Positions 1-6,376 are shown, counted from the stretch's first letter. The stretch is DNA of 7,329 nt from VXNE01 sp964518405 (GCA_964518405.1 CAZFGB010000237.1:1-7329), one strand, 5' to 3'. Notes: generated by a model not told the origin, from the letters alone. Translations and numbers: made by a program.

Positions 1-56
1 GTCCCTCGAAGAAACGTCGCGTCGCCCGATCCCTGAAGCTTCGTATCATGCGCGGG

Positions 57-85
57 TACTGTAATCACTGTTACGCTTTCCGTAA
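57..85 (+). promoter_or_regulatory. possible promoter/operator region upstream of the Yip1-cco operon
   Basis: TGTAAT at 60-65 matches five of six bases of a sigma-70 -10 box, but only a poor -35 (CTTCGT at 39-44, 15-base spacing) lies upstream. Overlapping it are three alternating half-sites, GTAA (61-64), TTAC (71-74) and GTAA (82-85), which form two nested inverted repeats; the second reads TTACG-N5-CGTAA at 71-85. This layout could be a repressor or activator site, or chance. No FNR/ANR box (TTGAT-N4-ATCAA), the usual oxygen switch for cbb3 operons, is visible in 1-119. Confidence 0.3.
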
Positions 86-119
86 AGGGACTGCCACGTG
101 ATTGGACCGCTCGCGGGGT

Positions 120-758
120 ATGATTGGCATGTCCCCAAGCCCCGCTCCGTCGATGCGAACCATTCCGACGCCGCTGAAGTTCATGCGCCAGCCGACCGAT
201 GCGTTTGAAGCGCTTGCGCGGACAGATCCGGACCCGCTTGCCGTATTTTTCGGCCAGATTGTCTGGTTGGCCGCGGCGCCTCCGGTGTTCGCGTTCATCG
301 GCGCGTCGATCTTCGGCTGGAGACTCGGCGCGGCGCAGCCCCTCTACCTGCCCGGCGATGCGCTGACGTTGATCAGCATCTGCTACTTCTTCGTTTTGCT
401 TTTCGGTCTCGTCAGCACGGCGTTTGTGGGCCGTTGGATGGCCCCCACCTATGGCGCCGACGGCAGGTTCGGAGTTCACTTGGCACTCGTCGGCATCGTC
501 GCGGCACCAATGATCGTCGGCAGCGCTTTCCACCTGTTTCCGCACGTGTTCGTCAATCTGCTTGCGCTCATTCCGGCACTCATCTGGAGCATGTACCTGC
601 TGTACAAGGGGCTCCCGATCGCCCTCGGGACCGGTCCGGAACGAGGCATGCTTATGGCGTCCGCGCTCATCGCCTACCTGCTCGTAGGCGCAGTGACCGT
701 GCTCGGCCTGACCGTCGCCCTGTGGGCGAGCGGCATCGGCCCCTCGATAGGCGTCTGA
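120..758 (+). CDS. Yip1-family (DUF1282-like) integral membrane protein
   Basis: This is a hydrophobic protein of about 212 residues with five likely transmembrane segments: roughly the stretches around DPLAVFFGQIVWLAAAPPVF, TLISICYFFVLLFGLVSTAF, HLALVGIVAAPMIVGSAF, FVNLLALIPALIWSMYLLY and a final helix after the GTGPERG loop. The LIPALIWSMYLLYKGLP helix followed by a short GT-PERG loop and another helix is typical of bacterial Yip1-domain proteins, whose biochemical role is unknown. The start is uncertain. ATG at 120 has only GGGG close upstream; ATG at 129 puts that GGGG at 10 bases; TTG at 102 sits 11 bases after AAGGGA. The stop at 756-758 lies 2 bases before the proposed ccoN start, so it should be cotranscribed and coupled with the oxidase genes. 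A role in oxidase assembly or membrane organisation is only inferred from this position. Confidence 0.8.
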   Translation: MIGMSPSPAPSMRTIPTPLKFMRQPTDAFEALARTDPDPLAVFFGQIVWLAAAPPVFAFIGASIFGWRLGAAQPLYLPGDALTLISICYFFVLLFGLVSTAFVGRWMAPTYGADGRFGVHLALVGIVAAPMIVGSAFHLFPHVFVNLLALIPALIWSMYLLYKGLPIALGTGPERGMLMASALIAYLLVGAVTVLGLTVALWASGIGPSIGV

Positions 759-760
759 TC

Positions 761-2218
761 TTGGCGATCGCACCAGACGCGGCCCCCGGCGAACCCATTC
801 GGGGAACCTATCGCGACCGCGTCGTCACGGCGCTGGTCGCGTTCTCCATCACCTGGTCGCTGCTCGGCATGGCCGCCGGCGTGCATGTCGCGGCGGAACT
901 GGTGTGGCCGGGCCTCGACTTCGGACGGGAGTGGCTGTCTTACGGTCGACTGCGATCGCTGCATACCAATGGGGTGATCTTCGGCTTCGGCGTCTCGGCC
1001 CTGATGGGCACCGCGTTCTACAGCGTGCAGCGCACCTGTCACGTGCCGCTGTTCGCTCCGGGACTCGCCTGGTTCTGTTGCATCGCGTGGCAGATCTGCG
1101 TCCTCGGCGGCGGCATTTCACTGCTGGCGGGATGGAGCGGCGGCAAGGAGTACGCCGAACTGGAGTGGCCGTTCGACATCGCCATCGCCGTGGTCTGGGT
1201 GTGCTTCGCCGTCGTCTTTTTCGGCACCATCGCGAAACGCCGGATCAAGCCGATCTACGTCTCCAACTGGTTCTACGGCGCGCTCATCATCGTCATCGCC
1301 ATGCTGCATATCGTCAACAGCCTGGCCATACCCGTGTCGATATCGAAGTCGTACTCGCTGTTCGCCGGCGCCCAGGACGCCATCGTGCAGTGGTGGTACG
1401 GACACAACGCGGTCGGCTTCCTGTTGACCGGCGGATTCCTCGGCATGCTGTATTACTTCCTGCCCAAGCACACCGGCCGCCCCATCTGGAGCTACCGGCT
1501 GTCGATCATCGCGTTCTGGGCGTTCACCTACAGCTACATCTGGGCCGGGCCGCACCACCTGCACTACAGCGCGATCCCCGAGTGGGTGCAGTCCCTCGGC
1601 ATGGTGATGAGCCTGATCCTGCTGGCGCCGTCCTGGGCCACGATGGTCAACGGCATCATGACGGTGGCCGGAGCATGGCGGAAACTCCGCGTCGACCCGG
1701 CGCTGAAATTCATCGTGCTGTCCCTCGCCTTCTACGGACTCGCGACGTTCGAGGGCCCGATGATGTCGATCAAGAGCGTCAACGTGGTCAGCCATTTCAC
1801 CGACTGGACCGTGGGCCATGTGCACTCCGGCGCGCTCGGCTGGAACGCCATGATCACTTTCGGCACGTTCTACTTCCTGGTGCCGCGCCTCATGGGTACG
1901 GCGCTCTACAGCGTGAGGCTCGCCAATGTGCACTTCTGGCTGGCGTTGGCGGGCACCATGCTCTACGTGCTGGCGATGTGGGGCGCCGGCGTCTCCCAGG
2001 GGCTGTTGTGGCTCAGCCTCGATGAGATCGGCGAACTCAGTTTCAGCTTCAAGGACATCATGGCCAGCATGGCGCCCTACTACGCGTTGCGGCTCGTCGC
2101 CGGCATCGTCTTTCTCGCCGGCGCGGCGCTGCTCGCGTACAACCTCTTCATGACCATGAAGGGAGGCCGCACCGTCGCGGTTTCGCCTCCCGCCCCGGAC
2201 ACCGGGTCGCAACGATGA
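761..2218 (+). CDS. ccoN: cbb3-type cytochrome c oxidase subunit I (CcoN)
   Basis: This is the catalytic heme-copper subunit in the inner membrane, reducing O2 to water and pumping protons. Starting at TTG 761 it has 485 residues, close to the usual 470-480. All expected ligands are visible: low-spin heme b His68 (LHTNGVIFGFG) and His355; CuB His215 (WWYGHNAVG), His265 and His266 (IWAGPHHLHY); heme b3 His353 (TVGHVHSGALGW); and Tyr259 six residues before the HH pair, matching the tyrosine cross-linked to a CuB histidine in the Pseudomonas stutzeri enzyme. About twelve hydrophobic helices are present. The reading frame is open back to 434, but that part overlaps the Yip1 gene, is Arg-rich and not CcoN-like, so it is shadow. 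No ATG precedes the conserved YRDRVV segment, which leaves TTG 761 (or CTG 755). The next ATG, at 869, would cut into helix 1. The stop overlaps ccoO as ATGA. Confidence 0.96.
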   Translation: MAIAPDAAPGEPIRGTYRDRVVTALVAFSITWSLLGMAAGVHVAAELVWPGLDFGREWLSYGRLRSLHTNGVIFGFGVSALMGTAFYSVQRTCHVPLFAPGLAWFCCIAWQICVLGGGISLLAGWSGGKEYAELEWPFDIAIAVVWVCFAVVFFGTIAKRRIKPIYVSNWFYGALIIVIAMLHIVNSLAIPVSISKSYSLFAGAQDAIVQWWYGHNAVGFLLTGGFLGMLYYFLPKHTGRPIWSYRLSIIAFWAFTYSYIWAGPHHLHYSAIPEWVQSLGMVMSLILLAPSWATMVNGIMTVAGAWRKLRVDPALKFIVLSLAFYGLATFEGPMMSIKSVNVVSHFTDWTVGHVHSGALGWNAMITFGTFYFLVPRLMGTALYSVRLANVHFWLALAGTMLYVLAMWGAGVSQGLLWLSLDEIGELSFSFKDIMASMAPYYALRLVAGIVFLAGAALLAYNLFMTMKGGRTVAVSPPAPDTGSQR

Positions 2219-2841
2219 ATGCCGTCGGACTGCACAGAAAGTTGGAAGAAAACGCCGGACTGCTGATTTTCGGCATCCTGTTCGTGTCCGCGATCGGCGG
2301 CCTGGTGCAGGTGCTGCCGAGCGTCATGCAGGAATCGCTGGTCGCGCCGGAAGCCGACACGACGCCGTACGGTCCGGTGGAGCTGACAGGTCGGGACATC
2401 TACATCCGCGAAGGCTGCGCCACCTGTCATTCGCAGCAGGTCCGGCCGCTGCTGGCGGAGATCAAGCGCTATGGGCCGTATTCGCGGGCGGGCGAGTCCG
2501 CCTACGACCGGCCGTTCCTGTGGGGCTCGAAGCGCACCGGCCCGGACCTGCACCGCGTCGGTGGACGCTACACCGACCTGTGGCATCGGCTGCACCTGCT
2601 CGACCCGCGCAGCGTGGTCCCGAACTCCATCATGCCCGCCTACCCGTGGCTCGCCGAACGGCCCGCAAATGCCGGCGATACGATCCAGAGAAAGATGCGC
2701 GCACTCAGGATGGTGGGCCATCCCTACACCGAAGCCCAGATCGAGGGCGCGCCACAAGCGCTCGAAGGACTGACGGAGGTTGACGCGCTCGTCGCCTACC
2801 TGCAGGGACTGGGCGTCGCAGGCGGGGGATCGACGCCATGA
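2215..2841 (+). CDS. ccoO: cbb3-type cytochrome c oxidase subunit II, membrane-anchored monoheme cytochrome c (CcoO)
   Basis: CcoO is the monoheme c subunit that receives electrons from CcoP and delivers them to the hemes of CcoN. The protein has 208 residues, close to the usual 200-odd. One N-terminal transmembrane anchor spans about residues 14-34 (LLIFGILFVSAIGGLVQVL), with the rest in the periplasm. The single heme c site is Cys68-Ala-Thr-Cys71-His72, within REGCATCHSQQVRPL, a stretch strongly conserved in CcoO. The likely axial Met is Met140 in NSIMPAYPWL, and the GPDLHRVGGRY motif before it is also typical. The start is the ATG of the ATGA overlap with the ccoN stop, and the gene ends in another ATGA overlap with ccoQ, so translation is probably coupled. 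Nothing looks truncated. Confidence 0.96.
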   Translation: MNAVGLHRKLEENAGLLIFGILFVSAIGGLVQVLPSVMQESLVAPEADTTPYGPVELTGRDIYIREGCATCHSQQVRPLLAEIKRYGPYSRAGESAYDRPFLWGSKRTGPDLHRVGGRYTDLWHRLHLLDPRSVVPNSIMPAYPWLAERPANAGDTIQRKMRALRMVGHPYTEAQIEGAPQALEGLTEVDALVAYLQGLGVAGGGSTP

Positions 2842-3020
2842 CCTGGTTCATCTTCATCGGCGACATGCTCGTGATGCTGTTCATGGTCACCGTGGCGGCC
2901 TGGGTCTTCTACCGGGGGACGGATGAAGTCATCGACCGCTCGGCGCGGATTCCGCTGGAGGACGAAGACCCCGATCCCGGCCGCGACAGCGACCCCGCGC
3001 CGGGGGACACCCATGCCTGA
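2838..3020 (+). CDS. ccoQ: cbb3-type cytochrome c oxidase small subunit (CcoQ)
   Basis: This is a 60-residue protein with a single transmembrane helix (about residues 4-25, rich in F, M, V) followed by a short polar tail. The segment SARIPLEDED corresponds to the AA-LPF-DE pattern often seen in CcoQ. In studied species CcoQ is not catalytic; it helps stabilise the assembled oxidase or the CcoP association. The call rests on size, topology and position between ccoO and ccoP. It begins in an ATGA overlap with the ccoO stop and overlaps the ccoP start by eight bases. The tail is unusually acidic, with repeated Asp-Pro pairs (EDPDPGRDSDPAPGD). Confidence 0.88.
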   Translation: MTWFIFIGDMLVMLFMVTVAAWVFYRGTDEVIDRSARIPLEDEDPDPGRDSDPAPGDTHA

Positions 3021-3969
3021 ATTGCCCAGCGACTTCTGGACCGGGTGGATCGCCACCATCACGGTCGCAAGCCTGGCCGGGCTCGGCTGGCTGATCTACA
3101 GCGTCTACTTTGCCGCCGATACGCAATCCGAACAGGATTCGCCGGTCTGGGACGGCGAGCTGCGCGAAGGCGCCCATCCCGCTCCCATATGGTGGTTCTG
3201 GCTCATCTTCTTGTCGCTCGTTATCTCCGTGCTCTACCTCATGCTGTATCCCGGCCTCGGGAGTCACGCGGGCGCATTGAGATGGTCCCAGGGGGGCGAA
3301 CTCGAGCGCAGCATCGGCGCCTTCGACAACGAATTCGGGCGGGCGCGACGGCTGGTTGCGGAGGCGAACATCGAGGAGCTTTCGCAGGATCGCGCGCTGA
3401 TGGCCTCCGCCCAGCGCGTTTACGATCGCAACTGCGCCGTATGCCACGGCTACGATGCGAAGGGATCGACCCCTTACTTCCCCGACCTGACGGACGACTC
3501 ATGGCAATGGGGCGGTGCCGCCGAGCAGATCGAACAGTCGATTCGGTACGGCCGCCATGCCGTCATGGTCGGCTGGCTCCAGGTGGTCGGGGAAGACGGC
3601 GTCGAGCAACTGGCTGACTACACCCTCGCGTTGTCGCGGGGCGCAGCGGAGGGTCACGCCGGACGAACGGCCTGGCTGCAGTTCTGCGCGGCGTGCCACG
3701 GTCCCGACGGCACCGGCAATCCACTCCTCGGCGCGCCGAACCTCGCCGACGACGTCTACCTCTATGGTGGCGATATCGACGCCATAAGGCACTCGATCGC
3801 GGTGGGAAGAAACGGCCGGATGCCCGCGTTCGGCGAGCGGCTCGACGATACGCAGATCAGGCTGCTCGTAGCGCTGCTCACCGCGATATCGGACCCGTCG
3901 CGGCAGGGTCCACCTGCAAGCGATACACTTGCGAACCCCCGATCAGACGATGCGGACAACGCAACCTGA
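3013..3969 (+). CDS. ccoP: cbb3-type cytochrome c oxidase subunit III, diheme cytochrome c (CcoP)
   Basis: CcoP is the diheme cytochrome c entry point for electrons into the oxidase. From ATG 3013 it has 318 residues, slightly over the usual ~300. Two N-terminal hydrophobic segments (about residues 12-33 and 58-82) match the two-helix anchor of many CcoP proteins and are joined by an acidic loop with PVWDGELREG, a typical CcoP signature. Two cytochrome c domains follow: Cys141-Ala-Val-Cys144-His145 with candidate axial Met185 (HAVMVGW), and Cys225-Ala-Ala-Cys228-His229 with axial Met270 (GRMPAFGERL). The C-terminal ~25 residues are polar and low in complexity. The frame is open upstream to 2923, but that part overlaps ccoQ and lacks CcoP features. 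The start overlaps the end of ccoQ, and the stop shares one base with the next gene's ATG (TGATG). Confidence 0.96.
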   Translation: MPELPSDFWTGWIATITVASLAGLGWLIYSVYFAADTQSEQDSPVWDGELREGAHPAPIWWFWLIFLSLVISVLYLMLYPGLGSHAGALRWSQGGELERSIGAFDNEFGRARRLVAEANIEELSQDRALMASAQRVYDRNCAVCHGYDAKGSTPYFPDLTDDSWQWGGAAEQIEQSIRYGRHAVMVGWLQVVGEDGVEQLADYTLALSRGAAEGHAGRTAWLQFCAACHGPDGTGNPLLGAPNLADDVYLYGGDIDAIRHSIAVGRNGRMPAFGERLDDTQIRLLVALLTAISDPSRQGPPASDTLANPRSDDADNAT

Positions 3970-4904
3970 TGTACCAGAACGAATTCGCGGCGGATCTTGC
4001 ACCCCACGAGATGACCGGGACCGACGAGTTCCGCAGCCTGTGCGAGAGCGCGGCGGACTTGGGCGTAGCGCACAGCCGGGACATCGCCTATCGCTCGCGG
4101 CAGACCGTCGTGCGCCGGCTTCGGTTCCACTTCACGGAATGGGGACGCCCCGGCGCGCCGCCCATCCTGCTGCTGCACGGGACGAACCAATCCTCCCACT
4201 CCTGGGACCTCGTCAGTCTTGCCCTGGCATCGTCCTACCACGTATTCGCGCTCGATCAACGCGGCCACGGCGACTCGGAGTGGAGCCGCGAACTCGACTA
4301 CTCGACGACGGCGATGGCGGACGACGCGATCGCTTTCGCACGCGACCGGAAACTGGCGCGGCCGATCATTGTCGGCCATTCGATGGGAGGTCGCGTCACC
4401 CTGCTCGCAGCGCTCGGCGAGCCGGACTTCGCCCGCGCGCTGGTCCTGGTCGACTCCGGCCCCGAAATGAATGCGCCGGGCGGCAGGACGATCCACAATT
4501 TCATTCGCGACAACCGCGAGTTCGACAATCTCGAGCAGTTCGTCGACAACGTCGTCGCCTACGATCCCTACCGCAAGCGCGAGCATGTCGAGCGAACCGT
4601 CAAGTACAACATGTTCCAGCGTGCCGACGGCAAGTACGTCAGCAAGAACGACCATCGCCGGACGGCCGGTTCCCGCACCGCGATCAGTCTCGAAGACGTA
4701 AGCGCGCTGACCCTTCCGGTCCTGGTGGTGCGCGGCGAAAACTCCAACGTGTTCACGCCAGAGGCGGGCGAACGGCTGACGGACGCCCTGCCCCACGCGC
4801 GCCTGGTCACCGTGCCGGACTGCGGGCACAACGTGCACTCGCAGAACACGCCGGGCTTTCTCGCAGCGGTCACGCCGTTTCTGGACGCAGTGGCAGGCGC
4901 GTGA
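3969..4904 (+). CDS. alpha/beta-fold hydrolase
   Basis: This 311-residue protein has the alpha/beta hydrolase core. The oxyanion-hole strand-loop is ILLLHGTNQSSHSW (His70-Gly71), then the FALDQRGHGDSEW loop, the nucleophile elbow Gly136-His-Ser138-Met-Gly-Gly141, and catalytic His287 in the late motif DCGHNVH. There is no signal peptide or membrane segment, so it should be cytoplasmic. The acid is less clear: after the strand VLVVRG the sequence is E257-N258-S259-N260, where many relatives have Asp. The substrate cannot be told; esterase, lactonase and C-C hydrolase types share this pattern. ATG 3969 overlaps the ccoP stop (TGATG), suggesting coupling despite no clear Shine-Dalgarno sequence; ATG 4011 is a weaker alternative. 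Its place at the end of the cbb3 operon, where ccoG/H/I/S often lie, is unusual. Confidence 0.88.
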   Translation: MYQNEFAADLAPHEMTGTDEFRSLCESAADLGVAHSRDIAYRSRQTVVRRLRFHFTEWGRPGAPPILLLHGTNQSSHSWDLVSLALASSYHVFALDQRGHGDSEWSRELDYSTTAMADDAIAFARDRKLARPIIVGHSMGGRVTLLAALGEPDFARALVLVDSGPEMNAPGGRTIHNFIRDNREFDNLEQFVDNVVAYDPYRKREHVERTVKYNMFQRADGKYVSKNDHRRTAGSRTAISLEDVSALTLPVLVVRGENSNVFTPEAGERLTDALPHARLVTVPDCGHNVHSQNTPGFLAAVTPFLDAVAGA

Positions 4905-4964
4905 ACCTCGATCAAGAACGTTAGCGGCCTTTCGGTCCAGAGCCGCGCGGTCATACCCCAGCAA

Positions 4965-4988
4965 TGACGTACGTCAATACGGACGTAC
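4965..4988. repeat. 12-base palindrome and repeated GACGTAC half-sites, possible operator
   Basis: TGACGTACGTCA at 4965-4976 is a perfect 12-base palindrome. The word GACGTAC occurs at 4966-4972 and again at 4982-4988, 16 bases apart. The cluster ends about 20 bases before the candidate -35 of the toxin-antitoxin promoter. AbrB/MazE-type antitoxins usually bind such palindromes as dimers to repress their own operon, so an autoregulatory operator is a reasonable inference. Binding is not shown. Confidence 0.4.
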
Positions 4989-5006
4989 GAAAGGTCGGAA
5001 TGGCGT

Positions 5007-5033
5007 TTGCCGATCAATGACCTGTGCTACAGT
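5007..5033 (+). promoter_or_regulatory. candidate sigma-70 promoter of the vapBC-type operon
   Basis: A -35-like TTGCCG (5007-5012) and an extended -10, TGC followed by TACAGT (5028-5033), are separated by 15 bases. TACAGT matches four of six consensus bases and the upstream TG at 5025-5026 fits the extended -10 pattern. Transcription would start near 5040, about 27 bases before the antitoxin ATG. A perfect palindrome, TGATCGATCA (5049-5058), lies in the short leader and could be a second operator. Confidence 0.45.
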
Positions 5034-5066
5034 CGTAAAACGTTTTTCTGATCGATCAAGAGCAGC

Positions 5067-5276
5067 ATGGAACAAGTGAAAGTGTCCTCGAAATTCCAGG
5101 TGGTCATACCCAAACCGGTGCGTGAGTCGCTTGGAATACGGCCCGGCCAGCGCTTGCAGGTCGTGCCCTACGGCGACCGCATCGAGCTCGTCCCGCTGCG
5201 CGACATCGGCGAGATGCGGGGTTTCCTCGCTGGCATGGATTCCAGATTCGAGCGCGAGCCGGACCGCGAACTCTGA
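5067..5276 (+). CDS. AbrB/MazE-fold (SpoVT-AbrB) antitoxin of a VapBC-type module
   Basis: This is a 69-residue protein. Residues 1-47 fit the swapped-hairpin AbrB DNA-binding fold: VKVSSKFQVVIPKPVRESLG, then IRPGQRLQVVPYGDRIELVPL. The KFQVVIPKPVRE stretch is the hallmark of these antitoxins. The C-terminal ~20 residues (MRGFLAGMDSRFEREPDREL) are charged and are probably the part that wraps the toxin. The expected role is to neutralise the PIN toxin encoded 2 bases downstream and repress the shared promoter. Start ATG 5067 follows an AAGAG-like ribosome binding site (5058-5062). Homologues are variously named VapB, AbrB-family or MazE, so no symbol is assigned. Confidence 0.88.
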   Translation: MEQVKVSSKFQVVIPKPVRESLGIRPGQRLQVVPYGDRIELVPLRDIGEMRGFLAGMDSRFEREPDREL

Positions 5277-5278
5277 GG

Positions 5279-5677
5279 ATGGCGGGAGCCAGCGAACTGA
5301 ATCTGGTCGATTCCTCCGGCTGGATCGAGTATTTCACTGACGGCACCAACAGCGAGGTATTCGCCGATCCGCTGTCGGATGCGAGCCGGCTCGTCGTCCC
5401 CACCGTGTGTTTATACGAGGTCTTTCGGGTGGTGCTGCGGGAGCGCGGTGAGGGCGATGCGCTTCGCGCCGCCGCGATGATGAGTCGCGGGCAGGAAATT
5501 CCGTTGTCATCTGCCCTCGCGCTGGAGGCTGCGCGGCTTGCGCACGAAGGGCAACTGGCGATGGCGGATGGCATCATCCTCGCCACCGCGCGACTCACGG
5601 GCGCAACACTGTGGACGCAGGATAGCGACTTTGCGGGAATGCCGAACGTGCGCTACGTCTCGAAGATTCCAAGCTGA
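5279..5677 (+). CDS. vapC: PIN-domain toxin, VapC-type ribonuclease
   Basis: This is a 132-residue protein, a normal length for VapC. The four acidic residues expected for a PIN-domain Mg2+-dependent RNase are visible: Asp11 in NLVDSSGWIEYF, Glu47 in VCLYEVFR, Asp97 in MADGIILATA and Asp115 in LWTQDSDF, with Asp117 nearby. The active site therefore appears intact. Known VapC toxins cut tRNA or rRNA and stop translation when free of antitoxin; the target here is unknown. ATG 5279 lies 2 bases after the antitoxin stop, and its CTGAGG ribosome binding site overlaps the end of that gene, so the pair should be coupled. No later in-frame ATG precedes the catalytic Asp11. It ends 24 bases before the end of the convergent lipB gene. 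Confidence 0.9.
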   Translation: MAGASELNLVDSSGWIEYFTDGTNSEVFADPLSDASRLVVPTVCLYEVFRVVLRERGEGDALRAAAMMSRGQEIPLSSALALEAARLAHEGQLAMADGIILATARLTGATLWTQDSDFAGMPNVRYVSKIPS

Positions 5678-5701
5678 CGCCGCGAGCCCGTGGCTTTGGC
5701 T

Positions 5702-6376
5702 TCAACGCAGCGGTGTTGGCGCCGCCGCGACGTCCCGGACCCAGAGACCGGGGTGCGCCGCAGATGGGTCGAAACCAAACCGCAGCGCGAGTTCGCACGC
5801 CAGCGCCGTCCGCCCGACATCGAGGCTCCGGGGACCGCCAAGATCGGAGACCTGCGTAACGTCCATCCCCATCAGACCGCACGGGTTGATGCGGGAAAAC
5901 GGTTCCAGATCCATGGCCACGTTGAGGGCGAGACCGTGGTACGCGCATCCGCGTCGAATACGCAGGCCGAGGGCCCCGATCTTGCGGCCCCGAACGTAGA
6001 CGCCCCGGGCGTCGCCGCGCGCTTCGGCCTCGATGTTCCAGTCCCGCAATACCGAGATCATGGCGCCCTCGATGCCGGCAACCAGCGCCCGGACGCCGAT
6101 ACCCATGCGGCCGACATCGACCATCGTGTACGCGACGATCTGTCCCGGTCCGTGATAGGTGACCTGCCCGCCCCGATCAGTCTCCACTACCGGGATGTCG
6201 CCGGGCGCCAGCACATTCTCCGGCTTGCCGGCCTGCCCCTGCGTAAAGACGGCTTCGTGTTCCGTCAGCCAGATTTCGTCCGTCGAGTTCGCATCCCGCG
6301 CATCGGTGAACGCGCGCATCGCTTCGAACACCGTCCGATAGTCGGTAAGGCCGAGATCACGCACCCGGAGTGCCAT
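5702..6376 (-). CDS. lipB: octanoyl-[ACP]-protein N-octanoyltransferase (LipB)
   Basis: LipB moves the octanoyl group from acyl carrier protein to a lysine of lipoyl domains (pyruvate and 2-oxoglutarate dehydrogenases, GcvH); LipA then inserts sulfur. The protein has 224 residues, near the usual 210-240. Clear family motifs are TDRGGQVTYHGPGQIVAY (residues 66-83), RKIGALGLRIRRGCAYHGLA with catalytic Lys132, and INPCGLMGMDVTQ with the acyl-carrying Cys166. The 34-residue Lys-Cys gap matches that of characterised LipB enzymes. ATG at 6376 is preferred because GGAAAG lies 7 bases upstream; a GTG ten codons earlier (6406) has its SD-like GAGAGG directly abutting it. The gene is convergent with vapC and divergent from the cupin gene. 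lipA, often a neighbour, is not in the window. Confidence 0.95.
   Translation of the reverse strand: MALRVRDLGLTDYRTVFEAMRAFTDARDANSTDEIWLTEHEAVFTQGQAGKPENVLAPGDIPVVETDRGGQVTYHGPGQIVAYTMVDVGRMGIGVRALVAGIEGAMISVLRDWNIEAEARGDARGVYVRGRKIGALGLRIRRGCAYHGLALNVAMDLEPFSRINPCGLMGMDVTQVSDLGGPRSLDVGRTALACELALRFGFDPSAAHPGLWVRDVAAAPTPLR

Noticed and set aside
369..382. FNR/ANR-like box TTGAT-CAGC-ATCTG
   Set aside because: Two of ten defined bases mismatch, it lies inside the Yip1 coding sequence (Leu-Ile-Ser-Ile-Cys codons), and is about 380 bases from ccoN. Chance is likelier, although an internal oxygen-responsive site cannot be excluded.
434..760. N-terminal extension of ccoN back to 434
   Set aside because: It overlaps the Yip1 gene in another frame, encodes an Arg/His-rich stretch without CcoN features, and would make CcoN over 100 residues too long.
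904..2212. Long open frames overlapping ccoN: + strand 904-2025 and - strand 1118-2212
   Set aside because: Arg-, His- and Gly-rich translations typical of shadow frames in GC-rich DNA; ccoN in the same place is certain.
4923..4946. Possible terminator hairpin after the hydrolase (GCGGC ... GCCGC with an inner GGCC-TTTC-GGTC)
   Set aside because: The stem is short and imperfect and no T-run follows, so an intrinsic terminator is not supported.
3762..4964. Long - strand open frame opposite the hydrolase
   Set aside because: It is a shadow of the hydrolase gene, which has clear catalytic motifs on the + strand.
4909..5061. Repeated word CGATCAAGA at 4909-4917 and 5053-5061, near both ends of the intergenic region
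   Set aside because: A single 9-base match about 144 bases apart is weak as evidence of an insertion footprint.
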